The translations under genes were made by a program, and so were the position numbers. Positions 24,359 through 32,643 of a DNA stretch of 43,541 nt are shown piece by piece; the stretch's first letter is position 1; each line of letters begins with the position of its first letter. The DNA comes from Oscillospiraceae bacterium (GTDB lineage: Bacteria > Bacillota > Clostridia > Oscillospirales > Ruminococcaceae). The notes beneath the pieces were generated by a model. The model was not told where the DNA came from and searched no databases. It worked only from the letters and a program-made list of their open reading frames with translations. The stretch is from NCBI GenBank assembly GCA_017536405.1, contig JAFXHL010000092.1:1-43541 (forward strand), in the 5' to 3' direction.

Positions 24359-25805
24359 CGGCAACGATTTCAAATATGAAACCGAAGCGGTTATGAAACT
24401 TTTTCTTCCTGTCACAAATTTTGAATTCCTCTATGAAGAAACTGTTTCAGAGGGCGACTATACAATAATATCCGTTAAGGAAAAAGATGATTTTTTTTCG
24501 CTTAAAGTTACTGTCTGTCTTGACGGCAAAAAGGCGGTTATGAATGGAAAGTCACCGAAGTCGGAGGGACTCAGAAAGTGTGAATTTCCTTTATGCAGAA
24601 TGCTTTATAAATGCCTTTTGAAGATAACGGGAAAAGCTCAGCCCTGGGGCGCTATAACGGGTATAAGACCTGTTAAGGAAGTAAACAGACTTATATCTGA
24701 AGGTCTTTCGGAAAATGAAATACGCTCGGCTCTAAAGAAAAAATATTTCATATCTGATGAAAAGTTTGAACTCGCTTATAAAACGGCTGTTACACAGGAA
24801 TCTCTTATAAAAATTCCTGAAAACTCATTCAGCCTTTATATTTCGATACCTTTCTGTCCGACAAGATGTCGTTATTGCAGTTTTGTTTCACATTCAATGG
24901 ACAGTGCTGTAAAACTTATCCCCGATTATATCGCAAAACTCTGCGAGGAAATAAAAATAATCGCAGACTATGCCGGCAGACACAATCTTTCGCTCGATAC
25001 AGTCTATTTCGGTGGTGGAACACCGACATCACTTTCGGCAGAAGAACTTTATATTATAATGAAAACAGTTTCGGAGTGTTTCACAATTTCGGCTGTGAGA
25101 GAATATACTGTTGAAGCGGGACGCGCGGATACTATCACCGAAGAAAAGCTTGTTGTCATAAAAGAAAATGGCGGTAAGAGGATTTCTGTAAACCCGCAGA
25201 CGATGAACAATAAAGTTCTTGAAACAATAGGAAGAAGCCACACGGCAGAGCAGGTTAAAGAGGCTTTTTCACTTGCAAGAAAAGTAGGGTTTGATAATAT
25301 AAATACCGACCTTATAGCAGGGCTTCCTTCTGATAATTTCGGAAGTTTTAAAGATACTCTCACAGAGGTTATAAACCTTGACCCTGAAAGTATAACAGTT
25401 CATACGCTGACGCTTAAAAGGGCATCATCACTTTTTAGGGAAGCAGACCTTGTAAGCGATGAGGATATTGCTAAAATGGTTTCTTATTCGGTTGAAGAAC
25501 TGATGGAAAAAGGATATAATCCATATTATCTTTACAGACAGAAGAATACGCTTAGTAACCTTGAAAATGTAGGATATGCAAAAAAAGGCAAAGAAAGTTT
25601 ATACAACATATTCATAATGGAAGAAACACAGACAATTTTAGCCGCCGGTGCTGCCGCATCGACAAAACTCTGCGACAGAAAAAGCGGAAAGATAGAGAGA
25701 ATATATAACTATAAATTCCCTTATGAATACATAAACCGATTTGAAACCCTTATGGAAAAGAAAAAGGATATTGACGCGTTTTACGAAAAATATCCGATAA
25801 ATTAA
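24342..25805 (+). CDS. hemZ: HemZ-like oxygen-independent coproporphyrinogen dehydrogenase, radical SAM
   Basis: This 487-residue radical-SAM protein belongs to the HemN/HemZ group. The SAM cluster motif is CPTRCRYCSF (CX3CX2C) at about residues 170-177. VYFGGGTPTSL, YTVEAGRADTI, RISVNPQTMN and NINTDLIAGLP follow, the standard HemN-family order. The long N-terminal region with AITGIRPVKEV is typical of HemZ. Proposed role: oxidative decarboxylation of coproporphyrinogen III; activity of many HemZ proteins is untested. ATG 24342 has AGGGG eight bases upstream and overlaps the preceding gene, implying translational coupling. Confidence 0.9.
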   Translation: MTICFNGNDFKYETEAVMKLFLPVTNFEFLYEETVSEGDYTIISVKEKDDFFSLKVTVCLDGKKAVMNGKSPKSEGLRKCEFPLCRMLYKCLLKITGKAQPWGAITGIRPVKEVNRLISEGLSENEIRSALKKKYFISDEKFELAYKTAVTQESLIKIPENSFSLYISIPFCPTRCRYCSFVSHSMDSAVKLIPDYIAKLCEEIKIIADYAGRHNLSLDTVYFGGGTPTSLSAEELYIIMKTVSECFTISAVREYTVEAGRADTITEEKLVVIKENGGKRISVNPQTMNNKVLETIGRSHTAEQVKEAFSLARKVGFDNINTDLIAGLPSDNFGSFKDTLTEVINLDPESITVHTLTLKRASSLFREADLVSDEDIAKMVSYSVEELMEKGYNPYYLYRQKNTLSNLENVGYAKKGKESLYNIFIMEETQTILAAGAAASTKLCDRKSGKIERIYNYKFPYEYINRFETLMEKKKDIDAFYEKYPIN

Positions 25806-25849
25806 GTTAATTCAGATTTTTATAAATCATTTTATAAATAAAGATGCCG

Positions 25850-25890
25850 TGTCGCTTTTCAGGTATCTTTATAAAATCCAATAAGCGACA
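25850..25890 (+). repeat. Inverted repeat in the leader of the zinc-ribbon gene
   Basis: TGTCGCTT (25850-25857) and AAGCGACA (25883-25890) are exact complements around a 25-base loop. The right arm ends just before the ribosome binding site AAAGGAG, so a closed stem could alter initiation. Confidence 0.55.
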
Positions 25891-25905
25891 GAAAAGGAGC
25901 AGATT

Positions 25906-26295
25906 ATGCCACAGTCACAGAAATTTGAAGTTGTTATCGACAGCGCAAAAAGATATGCCGATATTGCGGCTGAAAAGACAAACGAAATTATTGAACTTTC
26001 AAAGCTCAAACTCGATAAGGCAAAGTTACAGTCAAAAGAACGCGAACAATACCGCAAACTCGGAAAATATTATTTTGATTTCGTTTCAAACGCAGAAGAA
26101 AACGATGAAAATTCCGCAAAGGAAAATATGGCGCTTATCGAAGAATGTATAGAAACAATAAAGAATCTCCGTCAGGATATTGAATGGATAAGCGAACAGA
26201 TAGGAACTTTAAAGCCCCACAGAATATGTGCTATATGTGGCGCTAAAAATCCCACATCCTGCAATTTCTGTTCTTCCTGCGGTAAAAAACTTTAA
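25906..26295 (+). CDS. Coiled-coil protein with C-terminal zinc ribbon
   Basis: The 129-residue protein has a helical, charged N-terminal part (about residues 10-100, rich in Lys, Glu and Ala, probably coiled coil). A C-terminal zinc ribbon follows: CAICGAKNP, then CNFCSSCGKKL, giving four or more usable cysteines. Short proteins with this plan are common in clostridia and have no assigned function. No membrane segment is seen. It has a strong AAAAGGAG ribosome binding site and stands alone between hemZ and a terminator. Confidence 0.85.
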   Translation: MPQSQKFEVVIDSAKRYADIAAEKTNEIIELSKLKLDKAKLQSKEREQYRKLGKYYFDFVSNAEENDENSAKENMALIEECIETIKNLRQDIEWISEQIGTLKPHRICAICGAKNPTSCNFCSSCGKKL

Positions 26296-26316
26296 AATAT
26301 GGTAAAACAGTATATT

Positions 26317-26345
26317 AAAAGGGCAGAAAGTATATCTGCCCTTTT
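26317..26345 (+). terminator. Intrinsic terminator after the zinc-ribbon gene
   Basis: AAAAGGGCAGA (26317-26327) pairs perfectly with TCTGCCCTTTT (26335-26345), 7-base loop. Confidence 0.93.
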
Positions 26346-26373
26346 GTGTTTTATCCAAAAGTTGTATTATCTA

Positions 26374-26402
26374 TTTACAATTTATCTTTAAGATGATATA
26401 AT
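26374..26402 (+). promoter_or_regulatory. Promoter of the phosphofructokinase gene
   Basis: TTTACA at 26374-26379, 17-base spacer, TATAAT at 26397-26402 with TGA in front (extended -10). Confidence 0.85.
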
Positions 26403-26409
26403 CAAAAAG

Positions 26410-26470
26410 GACACAGCCTGCCGCAGTTTTTTGCGACAAGCCGTTTGCGGAGTAGGCTCTGTAAGAATAA
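26410..26470 (+). promoter_or_regulatory. Stem-loop leader of the phosphofructokinase mRNA
   Basis: AGCCT (26415-26419) pairs with AGGCT (26454-26458) and CCGCA (26421-26425) with TGCGG (26446-26450), forming one long interrupted hairpin with a 20-base apical loop. It begins within about ten bases of the predicted start of transcription. No T tract follows, so it is not a terminator; it may stabilise the mRNA or bind a factor. Confidence 0.45.
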
Positions 26471-26492
26471 TTCTGATATGGTGGTTGAAATT

Positions 26493-27709
26493 ATGAATAT
26501 TGCAGTTGCACAGTCAGGCGGACCTACCGCCGCTATCAATGCTTCACTCGCAGGGGTTTTTGTTGAAGCAGTAAAAAATGATGAAATCAAGAAGGTTTAT
26601 GGCTTTAAGAACGGTATCGAAGGCGTTCTCCGAAATGACGCTGTTGATTTATCTGAATATCTTTCGGATAACCGCGATATTGAAGTTTTGAAGCTCACTC
26701 CCTCGACAGCACTCGGCTCTTGCAGACTTAAACTTAAAAGTCCCGAAGAAAACGAAGAACAGTATAAAAAAATCCTTGAGGTTTTTGAAAGCCTTGATAT
26801 AGGTGCGTTTTTCTATATAGGCGGAAACGACTCTATGGATACAGTTTTGAAACTTTCGGATTATTTCAGAAGCGTCGGAAAAGATATAAAGGTAATGGGT
26901 ATCCCGAAAACCATAGATAACGACCTTGTTTTAACAGACCATACACCAGGTTTTGGCTCTGCTGCGAAATACATAGCAACAACAGTTGCCGAAATTATAA
27001 GAGACAGTCAGGTTTATGCACTCACATCAGTTACTGTTATCGAGATTATGGGAAGAGACGCAGGCTGGCTCACCGCCGCTACATCTGTTTTAAGAAGAAT
27101 GGGCGAGGAAGCGCCTCATCTTATCTATCTTCCTGAAGTTCCTGTTACAAAAGAACAGATACTCGAACAGATAAAGGATGCGCATAATCATCATAAGGCT
27201 TGTATCGTTGCCGTTTCTGAAGGAATAAAACTCCCGACGGAAAATATCTTGCTGAAGATAACCTTTCGGGTTGCGTTGATGTTTTCGGACACAAGTATCT
27301 TTCGGGCGTCGGCAAATATCTCGAAAATCTTATTTCGACAGAACTTTACTGCAAGGTAAGGTCGGTTGAACTTAACGTTATGCAGAGATGCAGCAGTCAT
27401 TTAGCGTCTCTTACAGATATAGACGAATCTCAGGAAATAGGCTCTGCCGCTGTAAGATATGCCCTCTTGGGACATACAGGCGAAATGATGGTTTTTGTAA
27501 GAAAAGGTAACAATCCTTATGCGGTTGAAATTTCTTCTGCTGATATAAAAGATATTGCAAATAAAGAAAAACTCTTCCCACGTGAATGGATAAATGAAAA
27601 GGGAAATAATATAAAAGATGAGGCTATCGACTACTTTATGCCTCTTATTCAGGGAGAAGTAAATCTCTTTAAAGAAAACGGACTTCCTGTTCATCTGAGA
27701 ATAAAATAA
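26493..27709 (+). pseudogene. pfp: PPi-type 6-phosphofructokinase, split by a one-base frameshift
   Basis: The frame from ATG 26493 encodes the N-terminal two thirds of a phosphofructokinase: NIAVAQSGGPTAAINASLAG, YIGGNDSMDT, MGIPKTIDNDL, GFGSAAKYIA and EIMGRDAGWL. The Asp in GGND and the Lys in PKTIDND are features of pyrophosphate-dependent enzymes. At about 27227-27231 the frame ends its similarity. The rest (PDGKYLAEDNLSG through the end at 27709) continues in the -1 frame. One extra A in the AAAA run at 27227-27230 would give EGIKTPDGKY and an intact protein of about 405 residues. Both halves are otherwise well conserved. A sequencing or assembly error is the simplest explanation; recent inactivation or slippage is possible. 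Confidence 0.85.
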
Positions 27710-27718
27710 AATTTTTTC

Positions 27719-27747
27719 TTGACTTATCTTTCTTTTTTTTATATAAT
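27719..27747 (+). promoter_or_regulatory. Promoter of the small-gene pair before tRNA-Ser
   Basis: TTGACT at 27719-27724, T-rich 17-base spacer, TATAAT at 27742-27747. Confidence 0.87.
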
Positions 27748-27788
27748 AGAAAACGATGTATTTATAAAAGCACTCAGGAGGTTTTATT

Positions 27789-28094
27789 ATGGGAAATTAT
27801 GAAGATTTCTACGCACAGACTTTCGGCGATGTCAATCTCGGCGATGAAATAAAGGTTTATAAAGAGGGACAGACATACTGCGGAACTCTTTTATTCAAGA
27901 ACGAACATTACATCACTGTTCAGCTTCCTTATTACAGAGAAGGATTTTCTATCCTTGATTTCTACACAGGTCATGCAAAGATTGCAGGTCTTCGCGGTGA
28001 AGATTTCGATATCGAAATTGATGAAATCATTGATGAAGAAGATGAATTCGGCGAAGGCGAAATCGATGTTGACGCTTTCGAAGATGACGAATAA
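27789..28094 (+). CDS. Small acidic protein of unknown function
   Basis: The 101-residue product is not recognised. The first 75 residues look like a small beta-rich domain (LGDEIKVYKEGQTYCGTLLF, HYITVQLPYYREGFSILDF). The last 25 are almost entirely Glu and Asp (IDEEDEFGEGEIDVDAFEDDE type). Its start VNLGDEIKVYKEGQ, with a central Cys, suggests an SH3-like barrel, but that is inference. It has a perfect CAGGAGG ribosome binding site, its own strong promoter, and lies 17 bases before a YdbC-like DNA-binding gene, so the pair may act together. Confidence 0.82.
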   Translation: MGNYEDFYAQTFGDVNLGDEIKVYKEGQTYCGTLLFKNEHYITVQLPYYREGFSILDFYTGHAKIAGLRGEDFDIEIDEIIDEEDEFGEGEIDVDAFEDDE

Positions 28095-28111
28095 CAGAAG
28101 GAGTATCCATT

Positions 28112-28327
28112 ATGGCAGAACTTAAATACGAAATCGTCAGAAATATCGGTGTTCTCAGCGAAAACGCAAAGGGATGGACAAAAGAACTCAACCTCGTTTC
28201 ATGGAACGACCGTGAACCTAAATATGATATCCGCGAATGGTCACCCGAACATGACAAAATGGGCAAGGGTGTTACACTCAGCGAAGATGAGTTCCTCGAA
28301 CTCAAGACATTAATTGAAGAAATGTAA
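28112..28327 (+). CDS. YdbC-like PC4-fold DNA-binding protein
   Basis: The 71-residue protein resembles the small bacterial relatives of the eukaryotic coactivator PC4 (YdbC family), which bind single-stranded DNA. The pattern is strand-strand-helix: YEIVRNIGVLSENAKGWTKE, LNLVSWNDREPKYDIREWSP, GKGVTLSEDEFLELKTLIEEM. The WSPEHDKMGKGVTLSEDE stretch is the most family-like segment. It follows the preceding acidic gene by 17 bases with AGAAGGAGT as ribosome binding site, and its stop is at the foot of a terminator that abuts a tRNA gene. Confidence 0.85.
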   Translation: MAELKYEIVRNIGVLSENAKGWTKELNLVSWNDREPKYDIREWSPEHDKMGKGVTLSEDEFLELKTLIEEM

Positions 28328-28328
28328 T

Positions 28329-28348
28329 AAAGGCGGAACCGCCTTTTT
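28329..28348 (+). terminator. Short hairpin abutting tRNA-Ser
   Basis: AAAGGCG (28329-28335) pairs with CGCCTTT (28340-28346) around GAAC, followed by TT. The next base is the first base of the tRNA. Confidence 0.75.
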
Positions 28349-28439
28349 GGAGACGTATCGAAGTGGTCATAACGAGAACGACTCGAAATCGTTTGGGCGG
28401 TAACACGTCCCGTGGGTTCGAATCCCACCGTCTCCGCCA
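28349..28439 (+). tRNA. tRNA-Ser (anticodon CGA)
   Basis: The 7-bp acceptor stem is GGAGACG (28349-28355) with CGTCTCC (28429-28435), then discriminator G and an encoded CCA. The anticodon arm AACGA-CTCGAAA-TCGTT gives anticodon CGA, reading UCG (Ser). A long variable arm and the T arm with GTTCGAATC follow, as expected for a class II tRNA. No room for a promoter exists between the upstream hairpin and the 5' end, so it is probably processed from the upstream transcript. Confidence 0.95.
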
Positions 28440-28443
28440 TCTG

Positions 28444-28479
28444 AATCGTTCTCAGGATTTTTCTTGAGGACGATTTTTT
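28444..28479 (+). terminator. Intrinsic terminator after tRNA-Ser
   Basis: Thirteen pairs between 28444-28456 and 28463-28475 (two G-U), 6-base loop, T tract 28474-28479. Confidence 0.92.
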
Positions 28480-28505
28480 ATATCAGAAAAGAAAGGAGAA
28501 CAGAT

Positions 28506-29648
28506 ATGTTTAAAGCGGTTTTAAAATTTATATGGCAGTATTTCAAAAAACTCGATAAACAACTTTTTATCGTTGTCGGCATATGTTCTCTTTTCAGCAT
28601 TGTTCTTATATATTCAATCGTTCATAACGGGCTTATCAGTTATCTTACAACAAGCGAATACAAAAAACAGCTTGTTGCCGTTTTTATAGGAATGGCGGGC
28701 GCTATGGTCCTTTCGGCGCTTGATTACAGAAAATTTGTAAAACTATGGTTTTTATACGGTCCTGCTTGTCTTATACTTTCGCTCTTGCTTTTCACGCCGT
28801 TAGGTTTCGGACGAGAAGGCTCAAACAACGTAAACTGGCTTGATATAGGATTTATGTCCATTCAGCCGTCTGAATTCTTGAAACTTGCATTTATTCTTAC
28901 ATTTGCATATCATCTTTCAAAGGTTGATGACAGGATAAATCAGCCGATACAGCTTCTTTTACTTGTAGTTCACGCGGCTGTTCCTATGGGGATAATCTTT
29001 ATTCAGAACGACTACGGAACAGTTCTTGTATTTACTGCTATCGTTGCGGTTATGGTTTTTGCGGCGGGTATTTCTTATAAATACATCGTTGCTGTTCTGG
29101 TTGCACTTCCTGCTCTCGCGGTGGCAGCATGGTTCTTTGTTTTAGGACCTACACATAAAAACAGAATCCTTGTTCTTTTTAACCCTGACCTTGACACAAC
29201 GGCAGGCGACCAGCAGGCAGCGGGAAAAATTGCTCTCGGCTCGGGACAGCTTTTCGGTAAGGGGCTTTTTGACGGCGAATACTACTATGTTCCCGACGCA
29301 CACAATGACTTCATCTTCTCTTATATAGGACAGACCCTGGGCTTTGTAGGTTGCATGGTTACTGTCGGGCTCTTATGCTATATCTGTATAAAGATTCTTG
29401 TCAATGCACATATTGCAGATGATAATCTCGGAAAATATATCTGTATGGGTGTTTTCGCACTTATGCTGATACACTGTTTTGTAAATATAGGAATGGTTTT
29501 AGGCGTTATGCCTGTTATCGGTGTTCCTTTGCCGTTTATAAGCGATGGTGGAACTGCTATGGTAAGTATGTATATCGCGATAGGCTTTGTTATGAGTGTT
29601 TACTCACATTCAGACAGAGGCTATGCCGTTTTCTATGATAAGTCTTAA
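28506..29648 (+). CDS. rodA: RodA/FtsW/SpoVE-family peptidoglycan glycosyltransferase
   Basis: SEDS proteins polymerise lipid II into glycan strands. The 380-residue polytopic protein has about ten hydrophobic segments. Conserved signatures include the AGDQQAAGKIALGSGQLFGKG segment with its following DFIFSYIGQTLGFVG, and the C-terminal VMPVIGVPLPFISDGGTAM motif. The overall pattern is closer to RodA than to FtsW, but the elongation or division role is inferred. ATG 28506 has AAAGGAGAAC upstream; a TTG at 28464 is inside the tRNA terminator and is not credible. It stands alone before a strong terminator. Confidence 0.92.
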   Translation: MFKAVLKFIWQYFKKLDKQLFIVVGICSLFSIVLIYSIVHNGLISYLTTSEYKKQLVAVFIGMAGAMVLSALDYRKFVKLWFLYGPACLILSLLLFTPLGFGREGSNNVNWLDIGFMSIQPSEFLKLAFILTFAYHLSKVDDRINQPIQLLLLVVHAAVPMGIIFIQNDYGTVLVFTAIVAVMVFAAGISYKYIVAVLVALPALAVAAWFFVLGPTHKNRILVLFNPDLDTTAGDQQAAGKIALGSGQLFGKGLFDGEYYYVPDAHNDFIFSYIGQTLGFVGCMVTVGLLCYICIKILVNAHIADDNLGKYICMGVFALMLIHCFVNIGMVLGVMPVIGVPLPFISDGGTAMVSMYIAIGFVMSVYSHSDRGYAVFYDKS

Positions 29649-29652
29649 AATA

Positions 29653-29690
29653 AAGGGTACTGAGTTATTGCTCGGTACCCTTGTTTTGCT
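29653..29690 (+). terminator. Intrinsic terminator after rodA
   Basis: AAGGGTACTGAG (29653-29664) pairs with CTCGGTACCCTT (29671-29682) with one G-U pair and a 6-base loop, then a T-rich tail. Confidence 0.92.
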
Positions 29691-29763
29691 TTTATGTGTA
29701 ATAAAAAAGAACTAACGGACTAATAATTTGTCATATATGATAATAGCGTTGCTTGTGTATATA

Positions 29764-29772
29764 TGGTATAAT
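29764..29772 (+). promoter_or_regulatory. Extended -10 promoter of fhs
   Basis: TGGTATAAT (29764-29772) is a perfect extended -10; no good -35 is seen 17 bases upstream, as is usual for such promoters. Predicted start near 29779. Confidence 0.75.
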
Positions 29773-29856
29773 GAAAGCAGGTGTTTTTTATGCACCTTAA
29801 ACAACAAAGGGTAACCGGAAAAACAATGAAAATTTATCGAAAAGGGGACAATTAAA

Positions 29857-31527
29857 ATGCTTACAGACATCGAAATTGCTCAGCAGGCGAAAATGCTCAA
29901 AATCACAGAAATTGCAAAGAATCTCGGAATCAGTGAAGATGACATCGAACCTTACGGTCACTACAAGGCGAAAGTTACAGAACGCCTTTTCGGTGAAGTA
30001 AAGGACAAGGAAGACGGAAAACTCATCCTCGTTACAGCAATCAACCCTACTCCCGCAGGAGAAGGAAAGACAACTATAAGCGTTGGTCTTGCAGAAGCTA
30101 TGAAATGCATAGGCAAAAACGCAGTTTTAGCACTCCGTGAACCATCACTCGGACCCGTTTTCGGTATCAAGGGCGGTGCAGCAGGTGGCGGATACGCACA
30201 GGTTGTTCCTATGGAAGATATCAACCTTCACTTTACAGGTGATATGCACGCTATTACAGCTGCTAACAACCTCCTCTGTGCTATGATAGACAATCATCTT
30301 CAGCAGGGTAACGAACTTAAAATCGACCAGAGAAGAATTCTCTTCAAGCGTTGTATGGATATGAACGACAGAGCGCTCAGATTTGTAAATGTTGGTCTTG
30401 GCGGAAAAATCAACGGCGTTCCCCGTGAAGACGGCTTCAACATTACAGTTGCATCAGAAATTATGGCTATTCTCTGTCTTGCGGCTGACCTTGAAGATTT
30501 AAAGAAAAGACTCGGCAACATTCTCGTTGCTTATGACTTTGACGGCAAGCCCGTTTTCGCAAGAGATATCGGCGCTTGTGGCGCTATGACAGCACTCCTC
30601 AAGGATGCACTCAAGCCTAACCTCGTTCAGACACTTGAAAACACACCTGCATTTATCCACGGCGGTCCTTTCGCTAATATCGCTCACGGATGTAACTCTG
30701 TAAGAGCAACAAAGCTCGCTCTCAAACTCGGTGATTACTGTATCACAGAAGCAGGCTTCGGTTCTGACCTCGGCGCTGAAAAGTTTATGGATATCAAGTG
30801 CAGATTTGCAGGTCTTAATCCTTCCTGCGTAGTTCTCGTCGCTACAATCCGTGCTCTTAAATACAACGGCGGTGTTGCAAGAGCAGACCTTACAAACGAA
30901 AACCTCGAAGCACTCAAAAAGGGCGTTGTAAACCTCAAGACACATATCGAAAATATGCAGAAATATGGCGCTCCTGTTGTTGTTGCAATCAACAGATTCC
31001 ATACAGATACAGAAGCAGAAATCGAATTCATCAAAAAGTTCTGTGCTGATATGGGCGTTGAAGTTTCACTCGCTGAAATCTTCGCTAAGGGTGGAGTAGG
31101 CGGAACAGACCTCGCTGAAAAGGTTTGCAAGACTATCGAAACAAAGCCTTCAAACTTCAAGCCTATCTATGACGAAAAACTTCCTATCAAGGAAAAACTC
31201 GGCATAATCGCAAAGGAAATCTACCGTGCTGACGGAGTTATCTTTACAGCACAGGCTGAAAAGGCAATAAAGGAAATCACAGACCTCGGATTCGGCGATA
31301 TTCCTGTTTGTGTTGCTAAAACACAGTATTCACTTTCTGATGACCCCGCAAAACTCGGTAAACCCGAAAACTTTGAAATCACAGTCCGCGATGTAAGACT
31401 TTCATCAGGCGCAGGATTTGTTGTTGCACTTACAGGCGACATCATGACAATGCCTGGTCTTCCGAAGGCTCCCGCAGCTCTTAAGATTGACTGCGACAAC
31501 GACGGAAACATCACAGGACTTTTCTAA
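29857..31527 (+). CDS. fhs: Formate-tetrahydrofolate ligase
   Basis: The enzyme makes 10-formyl-THF from formate, THF and ATP. It feeds purine synthesis (PurN and PurH in this window) and C1 metabolism. The 556-residue protein has the P-loop [15 protein letters not shown] near residue 68, [59 protein letters not shown] and [14 protein letters not shown], all standard. The late part shows [15 protein letters not shown] and [13 protein letters not shown]. It starts after AAAGGGGAC. It is followed after 11 bases by tsaE, and has its own extended -10 promoter. Confidence 0.98.
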   Translation: MLTDIEIAQQAKMLKITEIAKNLGISEDDIEPYGHYKAKVTERLFGEVKDKEDGKLILVTAINPTPAGEGKTTISVGLAEAMKCIGKNAVLALREPSLGPVFGIKGGAAGGGYAQVVPMEDINLHFTGDMHAITAANNLLCAMIDNHLQQGNELKIDQRRILFKRCMDMNDRALRFVNVGLGGKINGVPREDGFNITVASEIMAILCLAADLEDLKKRLGNILVAYDFDGKPVFARDIGACGAMTALLKDALKPNLVQTLENTPAFIHGGPFANIAHGCNSVRATKLALKLGDYCITEAGFGSDLGAEKFMDIKCRFAGLNPSCVVLVATIRALKYNGGVARADLTNENLEALKKGVVNLKTHIENMQKYGAPVVVAINRFHTDTEAEIEFIKKFCADMGVEVSLAEIFAKGGVGGTDLAEKVCKTIETKPSNFKPIYDEKLPIKEKLGIIAKEIYRADGVIFTAQAEKAIKEITDLGFGDIPVCVAKTQYSLSDDPAKLGKPENFEITVRDVRLSSGAGFVVALTGDIMTMPGLPKAPAALKIDCDNDGNITGLF

Positions 31528-31538
31528 GGAGAATTTCA

Positions 31539-31979
31539 ATGACCTTTATTTCTCACTCGGCAGAAGAAACAATAGCTTTTGCAGAGAAAATCGGTTCGCT
31601 TTTAAAAGGCGGAGATATAATAGCATATAAAGGCACAATGGGCGCAGGCAAGACCACTTTTACAAGGGGTCTTTGCCTGGGGCTCTCTATGCCCGATGAG
31701 GTTACATCACCGACATTTGCGCTCGTCAACGAATACAGAGGTGATAAGATAACTCTTTATCACTTCGATATGTATCGCATAAACGGTGAGTTAGACCTTG
31801 AAACAACGGGATTTTACGACTATATGTCGGATGACAGCATTATTGCTGCCGAATGGTCTGAAAATATTGAGGACTGTCTGCCTGAGGGAACGATAACAAT
31901 ATCAATAGAAACTCTCGGCGAAGATACAAGAAAAATAACTGTTTTTGGAGATGAACGATTTGAATCTCTTGGGGATTGA
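31539..31979 (+). CDS. tsaE: tRNA threonylcarbamoyladenosine biosynthesis ATPase TsaE
   Basis: TsaE is the ATPase that supports TsaB-TsaD in forming t6A at position 37 of ANN-decoding tRNAs. The 146-residue protein has the P-loop GTMGAGKTTFTRGL (about residues 32-45), VTSPTFALVNEY with the switch Thr/Ser and LYHFDMYRI, and AAEWSENIEDCLP near the C-terminus. It follows fhs with AAGGAGAA as ribosome binding site, and its 3' end overlaps tsaB. The adjacent pair tsaE-tsaB is a standard arrangement. Confidence 0.95.
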   Translation: MTFISHSAEETIAFAEKIGSLLKGGDIIAYKGTMGAGKTTFTRGLCLGLSMPDEVTSPTFALVNEYRGDKITLYHFDMYRINGELDLETTGFYDYMSDDSIIAAEWSENIEDCLPEGTITISIETLGEDTRKITVFGDERFESLGD

Positions 31980-32643
31980 TACATCGGGCAACATAGCATC
32001 TGTTGCCGTTTGTAATGAAAATACCGTTATAGCACAGACAACTGTTATGACAAGACTTACCCATTCTCAGATTATCCTTCCTTTATGTAAGGATGTTCTT
32101 GAAAAAGCCGAAATGACACTTGATGACATCGACAGAATAGCTGTTGCTGTGGGCCCCGGCTCATATACAGGGCTTCGCATAGGAATATCTGCTGTTAAGG
32201 GAATGTGCTTTGGTGCTGAAAAAGAATGCGTAGGTATTTCAACCCTTGAGGGACTCGCTTTTAATATGTCGGGAACAGGAAAGAAAATCTGTTCTGTTAT
32301 GTCGGCAAGACAGAATCTTGTTTATACAGCTTTTTTTGAAGATAATAACGGCGTTATAACAAGACTTTCTGAGGACAGAATTATCACGGAAGAAAAACTT
32401 TACGAAGAAATTTCTGAAGGGACGGTAATTGTAGGCGATTATGCAAAGAATTTTATTGAAAAATTCTCTGATAAGAATCTTCTTTTGGCGCCCCCTCATT
32501 TAAGATATCAGCTCGCAAGCAGTCTTTGCTTTGCGGGAATTGTAAAAACACCGATAACTGCTGATGAACTCGATGCAAGTTATCTTCAGCCGACAAAGGC
32601 TGAAAAAGACCTTGAAGAAAAGAAAAACGGAGGAAACGCATAA
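31951..32643 (+). CDS. tsaB: tRNA threonylcarbamoyladenosine biosynthesis protein TsaB
   Basis: TsaB is the structural partner of TsaD in t6A synthesis and has an actin-like fold with a degenerate active site. The protein shows LLGIDTSGNIASVAV, LTHSQIILPLCKDVL, AVAVGPGSYTGLRIGISAVKGM and STLEGLAFNMSG, all typical of TsaB, in about 230 residues. Start uncertain: ATG 31951 touches the GGAG box, while TTG 31960 is nine bases behind it and would begin MNLLGIDTS exactly as the family does. The gene overlaps tsaE, and its TAA overlaps the ATG of rpiB by one base. Confidence 0.92.
   Translation: MNDLNLLGIDTSGNIASVAVCNENTVIAQTTVMTRLTHSQIILPLCKDVLEKAEMTLDDIDRIAVAVGPGSYTGLRIGISAVKGMCFGAEKECVGISTLEGLAFNMSGTGKKICSVMSARQNLVYTAFFEDNNGVITRLSEDRIITEEKLYEEISEGTVIVGDYAKNFIEKFSDKNLLLAPPHLRYQLASSLCFAGIVKTPITADELDASYLQPTKAEKDLEEKKNGGNA

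Noticed and set aside
27227-27233. Programmed -1 frameshift signal in the phosphofructokinase gene
   Set aside because: There is no canonical X-XXY-YYZ heptamer and no clear downstream pseudoknot; a missing base in the A run explains the break more simply.
28027-28440. Minus-strand open frame over tRNA-Ser beginning MAETVGFEPTGRV
   Set aside because: This is the well-known false frame read antisense to tRNA-Ser genes. It overlaps the tRNA and the plus-strand YdbC-like gene.
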